From: Arabidopsis thaliana
Lineage: Eukaryota > Streptophyta > Magnoliopsida > Brassicales > Brassicaceae
Direction of reading: 5' to 3'
DNA length: 64,000 bases
NCBI RefSeq assembly: GCF_000001735.4
Contig: NC_003076.8
Coordinates: forward strand, 12,152,001-12,216,000
Positions 12,261 through 24,870 of this stretch are shown here, piece by piece. Both the position numbers and the translations under genes were made by a program. Below the pieces are notes generated by a model. It was not told the origin of the DNA and did no database searches. It saw only the letters and a list, made by a program, of their open reading frames with translations. Each line of letters begins with the position of its first letter. Position 1 is the first letter of the stretch.

Positions 12261-13299
12261 GTGTGAGGAGTCAAGCTAGAGACTCTAAACAAGCTCACTT
12301 GGGAGGAAATCCCATGACTATCTTTGTATATAATTTTAACTTTCTTATTGTTTTTTAACTCACTTTGGTGGTGTTTTAATCTCAGGAAAGTAAGCGACAA
12401 AAATCAACTACAGGGTGAATAGTGATTTAAAGTGTGAATAGTGATTTACAGGGTGAATAGTGGAGTCACACGATCACGAAGTCAAGACGGTTTTCAAACT
12501 TTGCGATCGAGTGGTTTATTTCCCGGGAAATAATAGTTCAAATTTTTTGATAACGGAGCTGAACGAAGGAACGAAAACGTGCAGTGACTCGTTCAAGTCC
12601 AAGGCGTGATCGAGTACATGGAGTGGGCGAAATCAGGCCATCACTTTCCAATGACAAAACCGGTGAAGCCCACCTTGTCCCCCATGACAAAAATGTCAAC
12701 AAATCAATAGTCTTCACCACCCACCTCTCATCACGTTTTTGCTAAGGGAAGAGCTCTCCTCACCTACCTAAGGGGCGTATCTACCTCCTCCTCTTCCTAT
12801 AAATACCAAGCTCCTCATCCAATGTTAATCACACCTCACAACAACATCTCCTTCTCTCTCATACTCGATCGCAAGCTTCTATCTCTTTAAGAGCTGCCTT
12901 CACTCGATCACAAGTCTCTCCACCCTTGGAAGCTTACTTCACTAGATCGCAAGCTCCCGACGCCTCGCCTTCTTTCACTCGATCACAACCCCGTGAAGCT
13001 CAACCGCCTCAAGCATCTCACTTAGACGATCTCAAGCCATCCTCATCAAGTTCACTCGATCGCAAGCTCCCGAGACCCTCCTCTTACCTCTTTCACTCGA
13101 TCGCAAGCCCGCAACGTCTCCACGTTTGTTTCTCTCCCTCACTTACTCGATCACAACCACTCCGAGCTCCTGTCCACCTCTTTTACTCGATCATAATATC
13201 AGTGAAGTTCAGGAAGTCACTTCTCTCATTTCTCCTCATTAGATTTGATAACTAACATACTAAAGTTTAGTTGTGAGTTTTGAATCAATATCAGGAACA
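12261..13299 (+). other. Athila B spacer rich in ACTCGATCRC motifs
   Basis: No gene seen. The first part matches the Athila A sequence after its linker. Between 12860 and 13200 there are at least eight copies of ACTCGATCRCAA-type motifs at irregular spacing, several followed by GCTCCCGA or GCCCG. A possible TATA element (CCTATAAATACC, near 12796) precedes the motif cluster and the ORF that starts at 13300, so the cluster could be the transcribed leader of that ORF. Confidence 0.7.
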
Positions 13300-15168
13300 A
13301 TGACCTCATACAGCTATGATTCATCAATGGATGCTGATTTCAACGTTGACGAGGCGGAGTCATGGTCAACAAGACCAGAGAGAGAAGCGGAGGAATACTA
13401 ACGTTTCCGAGAAGAAACAGAACGAGCCGCTGCCAATGACAGGAGAGGAGAAGAGATAAACAGAGGGAAGAGGTCAATAACGGAAAATTATGAGCTAATT
13501 GATGAAGAGATGGAAGATGACGCGGAGTACATTTTGGAGCAGACCCGCAAGACCACCAAGTCCCTAATGAAAGAAGACAAGCTGACCCTGGGAGACTACT
13601 ACAAGGCTCTCAAAAGAAATCTGTTTTGGGGAACAAGATATCCTCACCCGGAGACAATGGTGGAGTTAGGCATCCTGGAAGACGTTCAGCTCTTGTTCGA
13701 GAAATGCCAGATGACAACACTCATGTCTCATCCCTATCCTACCTATGAGGATGAGACACTTCAATTCCTTTCATCACTTCAAGTGGAATTGTTTGAGGGG
13801 TTGTCAGCTGCTGAGTTAAGAGAAGAAGGGCTTGGTTACTTAAGCTTCACCATCGACGATCGCGACTATATCATGGCGATCAAGACGCTAGAATCCATGT
13901 TCGGGTTTCCCAGTGGCACGGGAAGTAACCCGAGGTTTGCCCGAGAAGAATTAAAATCTTTGTGGAACACTATCGGAGACACCACCAGCTTCAACTCCGC
14001 TAGATCCAAGAGCAACTCCATCCGCAATCCCGCCATTCGCTATTTCCAGAGAGCCATGGCCAATTTCCCTTACGCTAGGGAAATATCCGCCACTGTGACG
14101 AACCAGGACATGGAGACATTAGACTTGGCGCTGCTAAGTGTCCTCCGTTACACCAAGGACGGGAAAACGATGAAGGGAGATACCAATGACACACCTCCGT
14201 CAATGTATCTCCTCAATCACTTATGCAGCTACAGAGGGTGGGCGCTGGCCAATGACAAGAAGAACGCGAAAGGATCCCTTTGCATTGGAGGAGTGGTCAC
14301 ACCAATCCTCCTATCGTGCGACGTCCCACTGCGACCGGATCCAATCCAACCACGTTGGATGGATATCGCCCATCTCAAGCTTGCCCATGTGATCGAGCAT
14401 AAGGTCTATGATGGGAGGTACGCTTTCAAGTTTGATCACCCGTCAACAGGCGAAGCAACTATTCTTCTCCCATTCAGTGAAATGACAACCATCACGGTGA
14501 GAGACAACATCGACTTCTCGCCACCACAAGAAATCCTCCATGCTGTGATTGGAGGATCCGCGTCCCGAAATGTTGAAGAAGTAGAAGGTCAGAGTGACAA
14601 TGAGGAGACCAACTGGGAGAACTATGACACGAGCCGCTACCACTTTGAAGAACACAAGCCCCCTTCACAAGAAAGCAAGAGTCTCGCTGAAGCACACCGG
14701 AAGCTCAGTCTAACCCAAAGGTGGTGCAAGTTTCAAAACAAGATCATCCATAAGTGTGTCAAGGCCATTGACAACATGGAGAAGGCAATCAGTTGCACCA
14801 CATCCACCTGTGTGATCACCAGAGACAATCCGCCAGAAGATATGCCATCCAGGCGTCATGATATTGCCTCGCCAAGGCAATCTGCTTATCAACAGAGAGA
14901 ACGCATTGTCCCGCAAGAACCCGCACGACACTCGTGTCACGAGGTCAGGGAGCACAAGAGGCGGAATAGCGCTAGGATGGTCCGATCATCAAGCAAGAGT
15001 CGGATAATGTCGGGTTGGAGAACACATGAGCGTCGTGCTCCACAACCTGCTGGGGTTGCGATCGAGCACAATGACGAGGTGATGGCGGAGCCACAACAAG
15101 AACTGGTCATGCCTGCTGAGCACACTCAAGCAGATCTGGATGACTACATCTTCAGGATATTCTACTGA
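13300..15168 (+). pseudogene. Athila B extra ORF in env position
   Basis: A frame of about 623 codons from ATG 13300, interrupted only by TAA at 13399 (codon 34); the part from 13510 is open for 552 codons. It lies between pol and the 3' LTR, where Athila elements carry their env-like or ATHILA ORF-1 type protein. Segments such as [47 protein letters not shown] and [10 protein letters not shown] resemble the ATHILA ORF-1 family (PF03078). I see no signal peptide and no clear membrane helix, so a true envelope role is not supported. The C-terminal third is charged and Arg/Glu/Gln-rich. Athila A has lost this ORF. Confidence 0.72.
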
Positions 15169-16736
15169 GGTAACACACCAAAACCCTTTGTAAATACCGC
15201 TTTTGTTTTTGTTTCTGTGTTTATCTTGACTTCTTTCACAAATTTTGATTACACAAGGGACTGTGTAATTTAACTTTGGGGGAGGGTTCAAGACGTATTT
15301 GACTTGTTTTTTGTGTATATCATTTGAGTCTGCATATCATCTAAGTCATAGAAAAAAACAAAAATATTTGAAATTTTTTGAAAATGAATTCCACAAAAAC
15401 AGAGTGATCATTTAGTTGCATTACATTTAGAATCGAGTCTAGAGTGTTTCATATAGGATTGTTGCATATGCATAGGGGATAATGAGGAAATAGCCTTGTA
15501 AGCATGATGATTCACTAAAATGAGTTATTAGTTCTCTGAGGCATTTGAATGACTTTGAAGTAAAACCGCACCATGTTCTATAGAAACCACTCGATGCATG
15601 TCATGACACCTTTTCCTGTCAATTTGAACTTGAATCTGACTTATAATTATCATGTTTGCATCGTTTTTGAACTTGTGGATAGAATACATATTTGGATTTT
15701 CTTTCACTTATTCACCACTCTTGTTAATCCAAGTAGCTGCTTCTATTCTTGGAGTAGTTCCCCCACCCTTAACCAACCCTTCTTTCAAGTCATGTTATTT
15801 TGTGAGAGCATGTGAGGCCTATTTTCAGGATTGAGCTTGGTAGAACGTGTTAGGTTTGAGCCGAGAAGAGTAGTATCTCATGTAGTTCCAATCTGCGTTT
15901 TTGGACTTGGTAGGACTAGGTGGGAACTTATTTGGGGATTGAGATTGAGTGTGTAAAGAAAAAGAAAGAATAAAAATGGGTTAGAGTCTTTAGGAGAAAG
16001 AAGGTGGAAATCATATTGTGGTCTAGTGAATGTTTGGGAAGCATAGAATTGTTAAGATATGCTTTAAAAAAAATAGATGGCAACAAAAACAGAAAAAGAA
16101 AAAAATGATAAGAGCCATAAGAGTTTAAGAAAAACCCAATTCACTAGACTAGACTCATAGAATTTAAGAAAAAAACTTCTCCTTAAGAACAAGAGCCAAA
16201 GAAAAGAAAAGGAAACATTGATGCAAGAAAAAATCAAAATATGCCTTTAGTGCAAAAGGGTAGACTTAGGATCATCGTTGGGTTTAGAGATAGGACCATC
16301 TACTTGTTATTCACGGTTTATGTCATTGGGTAGATGGGGTGCTATTCTTGTATGCATAGGTTGGCACATACCTTTAGCATTCTTCTAAAGCTCAGTCCTA
16401 TTTCATTGAGAGTCCCCTGCTATTAAAATCTGAACCACTAAAAAGGGACCATCTTTGTCTCATAACCTGTCATTAGCCAAATGAGTTCACTAGCGATGCA
16501 TATCTTGATTCATGTTTTTGAACTTAATGAATGTTAAAGGGATTGGTTGATCTTGACGCATTGTGCATTTGAGTGTAGGTTTGGATCATAACAGAGCATG
16601 GCTAAAGTTTTTAAGTAGAAGTCGATCACCTCGCATCTTAGAATTGTTAGCTGGTACATTGATCTTAGTTGTCATATCTCATGCTTTGGTTCTGAATCCC
16701 CAACTTCAAACCTCTCCTTCCGCTTATGTCTTCTTG
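15169..16736 (+). other. Athila B non-coding 3' region
   Basis: No gene seen. It aligns with 5180-6606 of Athila A and, reversed, with 60330-61830. It begins near the internal purine tract ACTTTGGGGGAGGG (15273-15286) and ends at the hairpin. Contains A-rich runs (about 15950-16250). Confidence 0.75.
15273..15286 (+). other. Internal polypurine-like tract of Athila B
   Basis: ACTTTGGGGGAGGG, preceded by ACACAAGGGACTGTGTAATT. Shares the TTTGGGGGAG core with the 3' polypurine tract at 16761. Equivalent sites exist in the two other Athila copies. Confidence 0.6.
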
Positions 16737-16774
16737 TTTGCTTGAGGGCAAGCAAAGACTAAGTTTGGGGGAGT
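16737..16774 (+). other. Hairpin and polypurine tract of Athila B
   Basis: Perfect 8-bp stem TTTGCTTG (16737-16744) and CAAGCAAA (16749-16756) with loop AGGG, then AAGTTTGGGGGAGT (16761-16774), which abuts the LTR start TGATATG. Confidence 0.85.
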
Positions 16775-18358
16775 TGATATGTCTATAATTTGCATGATTT
16801 AGGCATTCATTCTTCACCACTTTATCATTGTTTCATCCACATTTCATCTCATTAGGAGTCGTTTTAGTGTGTTTTACATACTTAGAACGATTTTGCATTA
16901 GGATTGCATGTGCATGGCATATTTGGTTGTTTTCAGGTACTTTGGATGCTTTTGGAGTTCAAAAAGAGGAAAAACAGAACATGAAGTTAGAATGCCCAAT
17001 GACGCCTTCAACAAAAGTACTCTATCGCAACCTCGGAGCCCTGCCAGGGCAAATCACTCAATCGCGAAGCCGGAGGAATCACCCCATCAGAACCACTCGA
17101 TCACCACTCGACCACCAGGAAGCCTATCTGCTCATTCTGCACTCAACCAGACAAGCTGAGAACAAAGAAGAGAGGAGAAGCCGAAGAAACCACTCGATCA
17201 CCACCTCATGACATCCACTCGATCGCACTCGATCACAGGGTCGCTGGACCATTCAATCTTGACTTCACTGCATCTCACTCGATCGCAAGACGGAGCCCCT
17301 AAAGCCCAGTTTGATCAATGACATACTCGATCACTGGGAAGCTCATTTCAGCCCGTTAGATGCCAATGACACATTCGGTCGCGGGGTCATGACGTGAAGA
17401 TTCGCTTTATATTTAGTTTCCTTATTTGTTTCATTTCTCGGTTACATAAACTGCCTCTTAGGGTTTTCCCTAGGGCATCCGTTATTATCTCGCTTTTACA
17501 TTTTTGCAACTTTGAGAGCCGCAGTGTTTCTCCTGCGATTTTGTATTATCACTTTCAAGTATTTGATATTCAGTTTTCGTCTAAGTCTTTCATCATTTCT
17601 GTTATCATGTTTTCAATCGTTGCTTTGCTATTGTCTTTGATTATGTTTGAGTAGTGAACTGTATCTGAGGATGGGATAGAATAGTTGTGATTTACTTGGT
17701 CGTTTTAGGTGGTTGAGTTTAGAATACTAGAATCCCTTCTGGATTAGTTGCGCTTATTGCTTGTTTCACTGGCTAATGTGGAATATGAGTCCAGACGTCC
17801 AGCGCTCAGAAGGCGTTTAATGGGCGTTGGATCCTATTAATTCCAGAGATATATGACTCTACCCCAAGGGATTGGCTGTAGAGAGGGTACTGGCTTTAAC
17901 ATGTTGATTCGATAATGCATGCTTAGTTAGAGATCGCTAAAGGGATTTAGGTCAGTGTCTAGCTTTGCTTGAGGATTTCTATCACGGGAGTGAATTAATC
18001 TGTTGTTGAACTTGTTGTCTAGGGATAGCTTCTAGGAAGTTTTGTCAACCGCCTGAATAGATTAAGGAGACCACACTAATCGATTACCCCATCCTTAGGA
18101 ATCGGTTATCCATTTGATTGCCTGTTATCATTTATGCATTGTTATTCACATGCCTGCTATTGCCATTTCTGCTTTTTCATTTCATTTTTGTTATTGCATA
18201 CTAGAACTGTTAGAACCAACCAACTTTCTGCTTGGCTTGACTTAGAGCTTTCTGATCATATCTCATCTGTTTGCATCACACCGGATTAGATTGACATCCT
18301 AAAATACTACAACGACAAGATAGTGTTTTAGGATTAATTGAGTAAAATCCTACTATCA
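16775..18358 (+). repeat. 3' LTR of Athila B (1584 bp)
   Basis: Starts TGATATGTCTATAATTTGC and ends CTACTATCA, like the LTRs of Athila A but shorter and more diverged. ACTCGATC motifs cluster at 17010-17350. A TATA-like TTTATATTTA lies at about 17406. The next bases (TTACT) are the start of the CACTA sequence and would be one copy of the target duplication; the other copy is outside the window. Confidence 0.9.
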
Positions 18359-20421
18359 TTACTCTATATATGAGAATGAGACTGAATAATAAACTTTACC
18401 TGGCCTGCAATGTCTTCTTGTTGGAGATCCTCTTCTACGCTAACACACATAGCAGCAGGCCATGCAATCATATGTCCAACAGCTTTCTCAATGGTAAACA
18501 TATTAGCCGCAGGTCTCCAAAGTAATGCTTCTGGTTCAAAAGCAGTGTCAATCAAGACTTTAACATCGGTATGGCCTAAACGACAGTTATTCACTAATTC
18601 ACCCGAATCAGAAGAAATAATACATCCCTCAGCAACTTTTGCATCAGAACCAGCCCAATCAAGTAAGAAACATTTTGGTTGTGTTCTTTTGTTCACCCTC
18701 TTTAAAAGTAAAAGATAGACAAAGTATTAAGTTAGTGTATCTGTTAGAACAAATCAAAGCATATGATATGAGTGACTTACTCTTGCAGCTGAGTTTTCAC
18801 CTACTTCAGCTGATTGTCTCTGTTACAAAAAAAGAAAAAGAAAGTAAAATCTTATGTACTAATTGAGCCGTAATTCTTTATATATAAATAGATAAGTGCA
18901 CTAACCTGGTTCTTCATTTTCTCAATTACTTCTTGTAGCTCATTGACCTTCTTTTGTAGACGAAGCTGATTCTCTTGCATTTCAGCGATACACTTGTGCT
19001 TACTTGGAAACAAGATAACTTGGTCTTATTCATATTGCGACCCATTGCTCTCAGTCTACCAGGACTGTCAGGCCCTAACAGTTGGCTTAATGAATCTTGT
19101 GCTTCATTTGTTGATGGATTATCACTATTAACAATCTCTTCTGCCTTTTTCTGAAATTCATAAGATACATTTTAAAATATCAAGTGTGATTCAAAATGAC
19201 AAAATGCAAATCAAACAAAACAAAATAACTCACAATCTTTTCAGCAACATTCGTATTCAGTGGTGTACCATCCTTCTTAGTACGTGACTTAACCCAAACC
19301 TTTAGCCTTGTCACTTCAGATGGGTCTGCACTAGCAGTTTTCTAAACAAAAAAAAATGATCTCATTTAATACATAAGTGTTTGGACTTTGGAAAAAGGCT
19401 GAGTAATATGAACAATATAAGTGTGTACAACTGTTACCATGTCTTCGGCAAGTTTAACCATTCCCCTGCGACTACAAGTATGTGGAATCTGATTGCGCCT
19501 TCTTTCCTTGTAGCTGTCGCTTATAACCTAACAGATGAACGTTAATTTCTAATATATATAGATAAATTTACAAATTCCAAATGCATACCTTAAATTCTTG
19601 GCTAGTTTTGAGCTTCATAAATTTACGCCAATCAAAAGGAGAAATGTTTTTAGGTCGCATGTTCATCCTCTCGTGGTTAGTTTTAGCTTCTCTAATCTTT
19701 GTAACTTGCCATGATTTCCAGGACCTCCACAAACGTCCCATCTGCCTAAGCACTGTAACCTTTTGGTACTCTTCATCTAGTTCAAACCTTGCCTGCAATC
19801 AAAAACAAAACAGTCAAGTACTCACCAATATCAAATAAACTTGTAAATTTTACACAAAGCTTACCTGAACAGATTTCCAGAGAACTGTCCTGAGTTCTTC
19901 ACCAATTTTAGTCCAACGTTCAATTGTGACTAGAACGTGTTCTCTTACCAATGCCCCTACATATGATGCCAGCTTAACTGAGCCTTTACCAATAGGCTCT
20001 CCCATGTTAGTGAACTCTACTCTTACTCTGGCATTTGGATCCTTGGCAATATCCTTCAGCCTAGTTTGTCCTCGATGTCGCTTACGCTTTGGCTCAACAC
20101 AATCATCACCCTCAGATAAAACAAGCTCTCCGTGAGGCTCTTCCTCATTGACCTTATCCAGATCTCCATCAACCACCTGATCCGGATCTGCTACTTAATC
20201 TGGTTCCAAATGATCTTCATCATTCACCTGATCTCCATCAACCAACTGATCTGGATCTGCTACTTGATTTGCATCTGATACTTGAACTTCAGCTGGTTCT
20301 GCATGTTCCTCATCATTGACTTGTGGTTCAATTGTTCCAATATACTCGACCTCATCATTGGCATTCTTTGCATTGACCTTTTTTTGTTACTTTTACCTCG
20401 CTTTTTCTTCTGTTGTCCCAT
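18359..20421 (-). pseudogene. CACTA1 TNPA-like (Transposase_24) gene
   Basis: Second gene of the CACTA element; in En/Spm the product binds subterminal repeats and pairs the ends. ATG at 20421 (MGQQKKKRGK). An acidic repeat-like segment follows (VADPDQ and VDGD units), then the Ptta/En-Spm family core: RGQTRLKDIAKDPNARVRVEF, GKGSVKLASYVGALVREHV, LDEEYQKVTVLRQMGRLWRSWKS. Several exons are separated by AT-rich introns (for example near 19800-19850). The last visible exon encodes DTAFEPEALLWRP...MIAWP and ends at a GT donor near 18397. A frameshift near 20380 and a TAA at 20195-20197 break it. The 3' end is lost to the Athila B insertion. Confidence 0.82.
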
Positions 20422-20577
20422 CTTAAATCACATGAAAAAAATGAAAGAGTAAAGGGTTAAGTACACTGGATGCAAATAAGACATTGAACACACTATGGAA
20501 AACAGACATCAAACATAGAGAATGCAACAAGGAATGAAAATGAAAAAAAAAAACTACATTTCACAAACATATATTCC

Positions 20578-23500
20578 TTAACAATCAGTCCTCTCATTTT
20601 CAGCTTCATCCAAGTCAGCATCTATGTCAACATTGGTGGCAATGTGCCAATGGTTGCAACTGAATCTACAAACTCTTTTTGACTGAATCTTCTTGAAGAA
20701 CCTCTCAATGCAACATACCAGGGTGATGAGTTATCTTCTTTTAGGTAAAAAACTTGTTTTGCTTGAGAGGCTAGTATGTACGGATCCCTTAAAAATGAGA
20801 TTTGACTATGATTCAGGTTTACAAGTGTAAAACCATCCTCTTGCTTCACTCCATTACTTTTTACTGCCCAGTTGCAGCGGAACAATGGAACGTAAAAGAC
20901 ATTATAATCCAGCAAGATAATATCAGTAATGCAGCCATAGTATGAAACCAAATCGACCACTTGAGAAGTGTCTTTTGCACTAGACCTACAGATAGCAGAT
21001 GCCTCATAGTACACACCACTGTTCTGAGTTTTCTTATCCACTTTTCTTGTATGAAATCGCTGCCCATTCACTATATAACCAGAATATGTCTTTGCACAAC
21101 TACGTGGACCATAAGCTAACTATTTAAGTGTTTCTTCATGTCTGTTTGAATCAAGAGGTATCTAACAAATTTAAAAAGAAAATGTCAGACACCTATATGC
21201 TTACTGATAAAGTATAGTGTTTAAGTGTCAAGTGTGAGAGATAAACATGCCTGTTTTTTAAGCCATGAAGCAAAATTCTAAGTGTACAAGTTTCATAAGT
21301 GTGATGCATCACGTCTGCATCTTACATTTGAGTCTTGTAGATGTTGCAGGTGCTCACTAATACAAGGAAAAATTAGAAGTAGTCAGAGATAGCCATATGG
21401 ATAAGTAAAATATATATAGCTAAGTAATATAAGAGCCTATTGAGATTGGAACTTACTCAACATAAGATTCAGAGACTGCAATATTCTGTATGACAGCCAT
21501 ATGGGCTATTTTTGTCTCCATTTTAGTAAGATTAATATAAGATCCTGCTGAGATTGGACGCCCTTCAAGTATAGAGTTGCTCTCATACTCAGTGTTTCTA
21601 TCAACACTTTCCTGAACATTTTACGTCTTCTTCAAAAATTCACTACAAAACTGTATGCATTCTTCAGCTAGATAACAATCAGCTATACACCCTTCCAGTC
21701 TTGCAGTGTTTCTCACAAAATCCTTCAGAACTTTCATATATCTTTCAAACGGATACATCCATCTGAAATGAATTGGTCCACCTAACCGAGCTTCTCTGCC
21801 TAAATGTATTGTCAAATGCACCATTATATCAAAGAAGCTTGGTGGGAAAAACCTTTCAAACAGGCAAAGGGTTTCAACAATCTTAGTTTCTAGTTCCAAA
21901 AGCTGCTCCATATCAATTACTCGCTGACACAAGTGGTTGAAGAAAGTACATAAGCGCACGATTGCAACCCTTTGACCTTTAGGTAGCAACCCTCTAAGAG
22001 CAATATGGAGAAGCTGTTGCATTAACACGTGATAATCGTGTGACTTAAGCCCCGTGACCTTACACTCATCTAATGAGACGCCTCTTGATATGTCTGAGCA
22101 GTACCCATCAGGACCTTTGAAGTCATACAGCCGCTTACAAAAGATCTTCTTCTCTGTCTTTGATAGAGACCAAAGTGCTGCAGGAAGATATGTTCTTTTG
22201 CCTTTGGTTTTACGATGCAAATCCTTTCTAATCCCAAGCACCTCCAAATCTTTTCTAGTATTTAGTCCATCCTTGGATTTCCCACAATGCAACAATGTCG
22301 ATATAATACTTGCAGCCACATTCCTCTCCACATGCATGACATCCAAGTTGTGTCTCACAGGAAGTTCCTATACAACACACGAAAGAAAACAAAAAAATTT
22401 ACCAAATGATTAGTGATGAAATCTGAGATAATACTAAGGAAGTTTTAATCAACGATTAGTGATGAAATCTGAAATTTAAATAACAGGAATGTTTAACACA
22501 CCTGCCAATAAGGTAACTTGAACAAAATTGACTTTTTCTTCCATCTAGATAATTCCTCCTCATCTACTTGGTCCTCTTCATCCTCCTCTGATTCACTAGA
22601 TTGATCATCACTATCAGAGTCTGTTTCAATATTCATCGTCCTTTTCTTTTTACTTGCAGATTGTTTCAAAGTCCCAAAGTTATTCTTAAAATTTTTAAGG
22701 TTTTGGTAAATTTCCTGACCACTCAATATTCTCCTCTTCCTGCCATTTTCAGCTTTCCCATCAAACCAAGACTTCTTCATTCTGAAATGATGTGTTGGTT
22801 GCAGACCCTTTCTGTGGCACATGTAAACATGTTTTCTGCTGAACTTCAACCACATGATATCTGTATTTTTCCCACATAGAGGACATCCCATTTTTTTCTT
22901 TACTTTGCAGCCAGCTAGATTCCCGTAAGCAGGGAAATCACTAATCGTCCAAAGCAACATTGCCTTCAGATTAAATGTTGATTTACTGTAAGAGTCATAT
23001 GTCAATTCCCCATTGTCCCACAGGTGGCATAGATCCTCTAGAAGAGGTTCTAAGTAGACGTCAATGTTATTACCAGGCTGTTGTGCACCAGGAATTAGCA
23101 AAGTCAACATGATGTTCTCCTTCTTCATGCATAAATCAGGAGGCAGATTGTAGTTAACTAACAAAACAGGCCAACAACTATATCTAGTGTTCTTCATTTT
23201 GAATGAATTAAATCCATCTGTAGAAAGCCCAAGCCTCAGGTTCCTTTCGTCAGCTACAAATGACGGGTATTTGGCATTCATCTGATCCCATGTTACTGAA
23301 TCTACAAGGTGATGGAGTTTTCCATCGCTGCTTTGTTGCTAAAGTGTCACCTTAAATTCTTAGCCATTTCTTCAGACCTAAACATTCTGTTAAGGCGCGG
23401 GATTATCGGAAAGTACCTTAATACTTTCTGTGGGACACCTTTCTTTATTTCACTAGTGTGCAAGTTAGTTTTCCATCTTGAAGCGTTGCATTTAGGACAA

Positions 23501-24297
23501 CTGTCAAGCTTCTTGTAATTCTTTCTGAATAGGCAGCAGTCATTGACACATGCATGGATCTTCTGGTAACCCATATCAAAAGATTTCAAAAACTTCTTCA
23601 ACTCATACATTGATGTGCCTTTGGCAACATCTCCAGCAATATCTCTAGAAGATCATTGAAGCTCTTGTCAGACCACCCGTTTTTTTGTCTTAAGTCTAAA
23701 CAAAGATACAATAGCCGACAGCTTGCTATGGTTCACACAACTTGGATACAACGGCGTTTCAGCATTTGCAAGCTTTGCAAGGAACTCATCTTCTTTCTTG
23801 TCATCACACTCTGGAATCTCACTCAAGCCAACCTTATAAGCAAACTCTTCATCCAAAAATTCAGCAGCTTGATATAACCCAAGTACCTCATCATTCCACT
23901 GACTCACTTTGGTATCACTCTCAGCCCTAGAGTTTGATTCTCCATAATGATACCAGTCACACCGCTTCTTATATGCCTCATCTATTCCCCTTGTTACAAG
24001 ATGATCAACAACAACAGAGGTTGAATGACGATCTAAACAGCGATAATCAATGCAGGGACATATAATCATATCTACGTCTCCTAGAGCTGCATCCACATCT
24101 CGTACAAACTTTGTAGCCCCTCTCTCATAAGCAGGCTCAACTTTTCAGAGAAGAGTTAAAGGGTAATAAAAAAATCAATATATGATCAACTCTTCAGTGA
24201 AAAGTTAAAAGGAGAATAAAAAGAGAGGTAAGATCTCCAGATTTTCCTACTGAAAATCTTACCTGCAATGATGCACCCAATCCTTGTCCACCATCAT
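20578..24297 (-). pseudogene. CACTA1 TNP2-like transposase
   Basis: Transposase of the CACTA element, which would cut and join the transposon ends. Domains in order: Transpos_assoc (VDMIICPCIDYRCLDRHS, near 24060), Transposase_21 (GLSTDGFNSF, LLWTISDFPAYGNLAGC, CPLCGKNTD, 23281-22600), then the segment RHNLDVMHVERNV. DUF4218 follows (SFFDIMVHLTIHL, GPIHFRWMYPFERYMKVLK, near 21770), then DUF4216 (VYYEASAICRS...DIILLDYNVFYVPLFRC, near 20900). Introns separate these blocks. A short first exon may lie at 24263-24297 (MVDKDWVHH) with a GT donor, but its phase into the next exon gives a stop, so that join is uncertain. Frameshifts near 23650 and 20630 and stops near 21120 and 21300 show it is dead. 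Confidence 0.88.
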
Positions 24298-24409
24298 AAA
24301 TTGAAAACGTGTTTTAAAACCTTTAATACCAAAAGAATGATTCCAGATTATATGAAAGACTCTTGAAACATATCTAAATCACTTTATATTTAGCCGCAAA
24401 CTCATATTC

Positions 24410-24870
24410 ACTATGATGTTCAAGACAAAAACCCAGAGTGATGTTTAAGACAAAAAGAAACAGTAATGTTCAATACACAAAGCCACAGTGATGTTCAAGA
24501 CAAAAAGAAATAGTGATGTTCAAGACAAAAAGCTACAGTGATGTTCAAGACAAAAAAGAAACAGTAATGTTCAATACACAAAGCCACGATGATGTTCAAG
24601 ACAAAAGAAACAGTAATGTTCAATACACAAAGCCACAGTTATTTTCACGACAAAAAAAAACAGTAATGTTCAATACACGAAGCCACAGTGATGTTCTAGA
24701 CAAAACAAAACAGTCATGTTCAATACATAAAGCCACAGTGATGTTCAAGACAAAAAGAAACAGTCATGTTCAATACACAAAGCCATAGTGATGTTCAAGA
24801 CAAAAAGAAACAATCATGTTCAATACACAAAGCCACAATGATGTTCAAGACAAAAAGAAACAGTGGTGAT
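24410..24870. repeat. Tandem array in the 5' part of CACTA1
   Basis: About nine diverged units of 45-52 bp, each built from a CACAGTGATGTTCAAGAC half and an AACAGTAATGTTCAATAC half followed by AAAGCCA. Lies just upstream of the TNP2-like gene. It may be an amplified binding site or a simple minisatellite. Confidence 0.85.

Noticed and set aside
13510..15168. A single-copy host gene
   Set aside because: It lies between pol and the 3' LTR of Athila B, in frame with an upstream ATG, and resembles ATHILA ORF-1; it belongs to the element.
18410..18718. A forward ORF opposite the TNPA-like 3' exon
   Set aside because: It is a shadow of the reverse-strand exon that carries the family motifs.
24410..24870. 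CRISPR-like array
   Set aside because: Units are diverged and contiguous with no unique spacers, and the context is a plant transposon.
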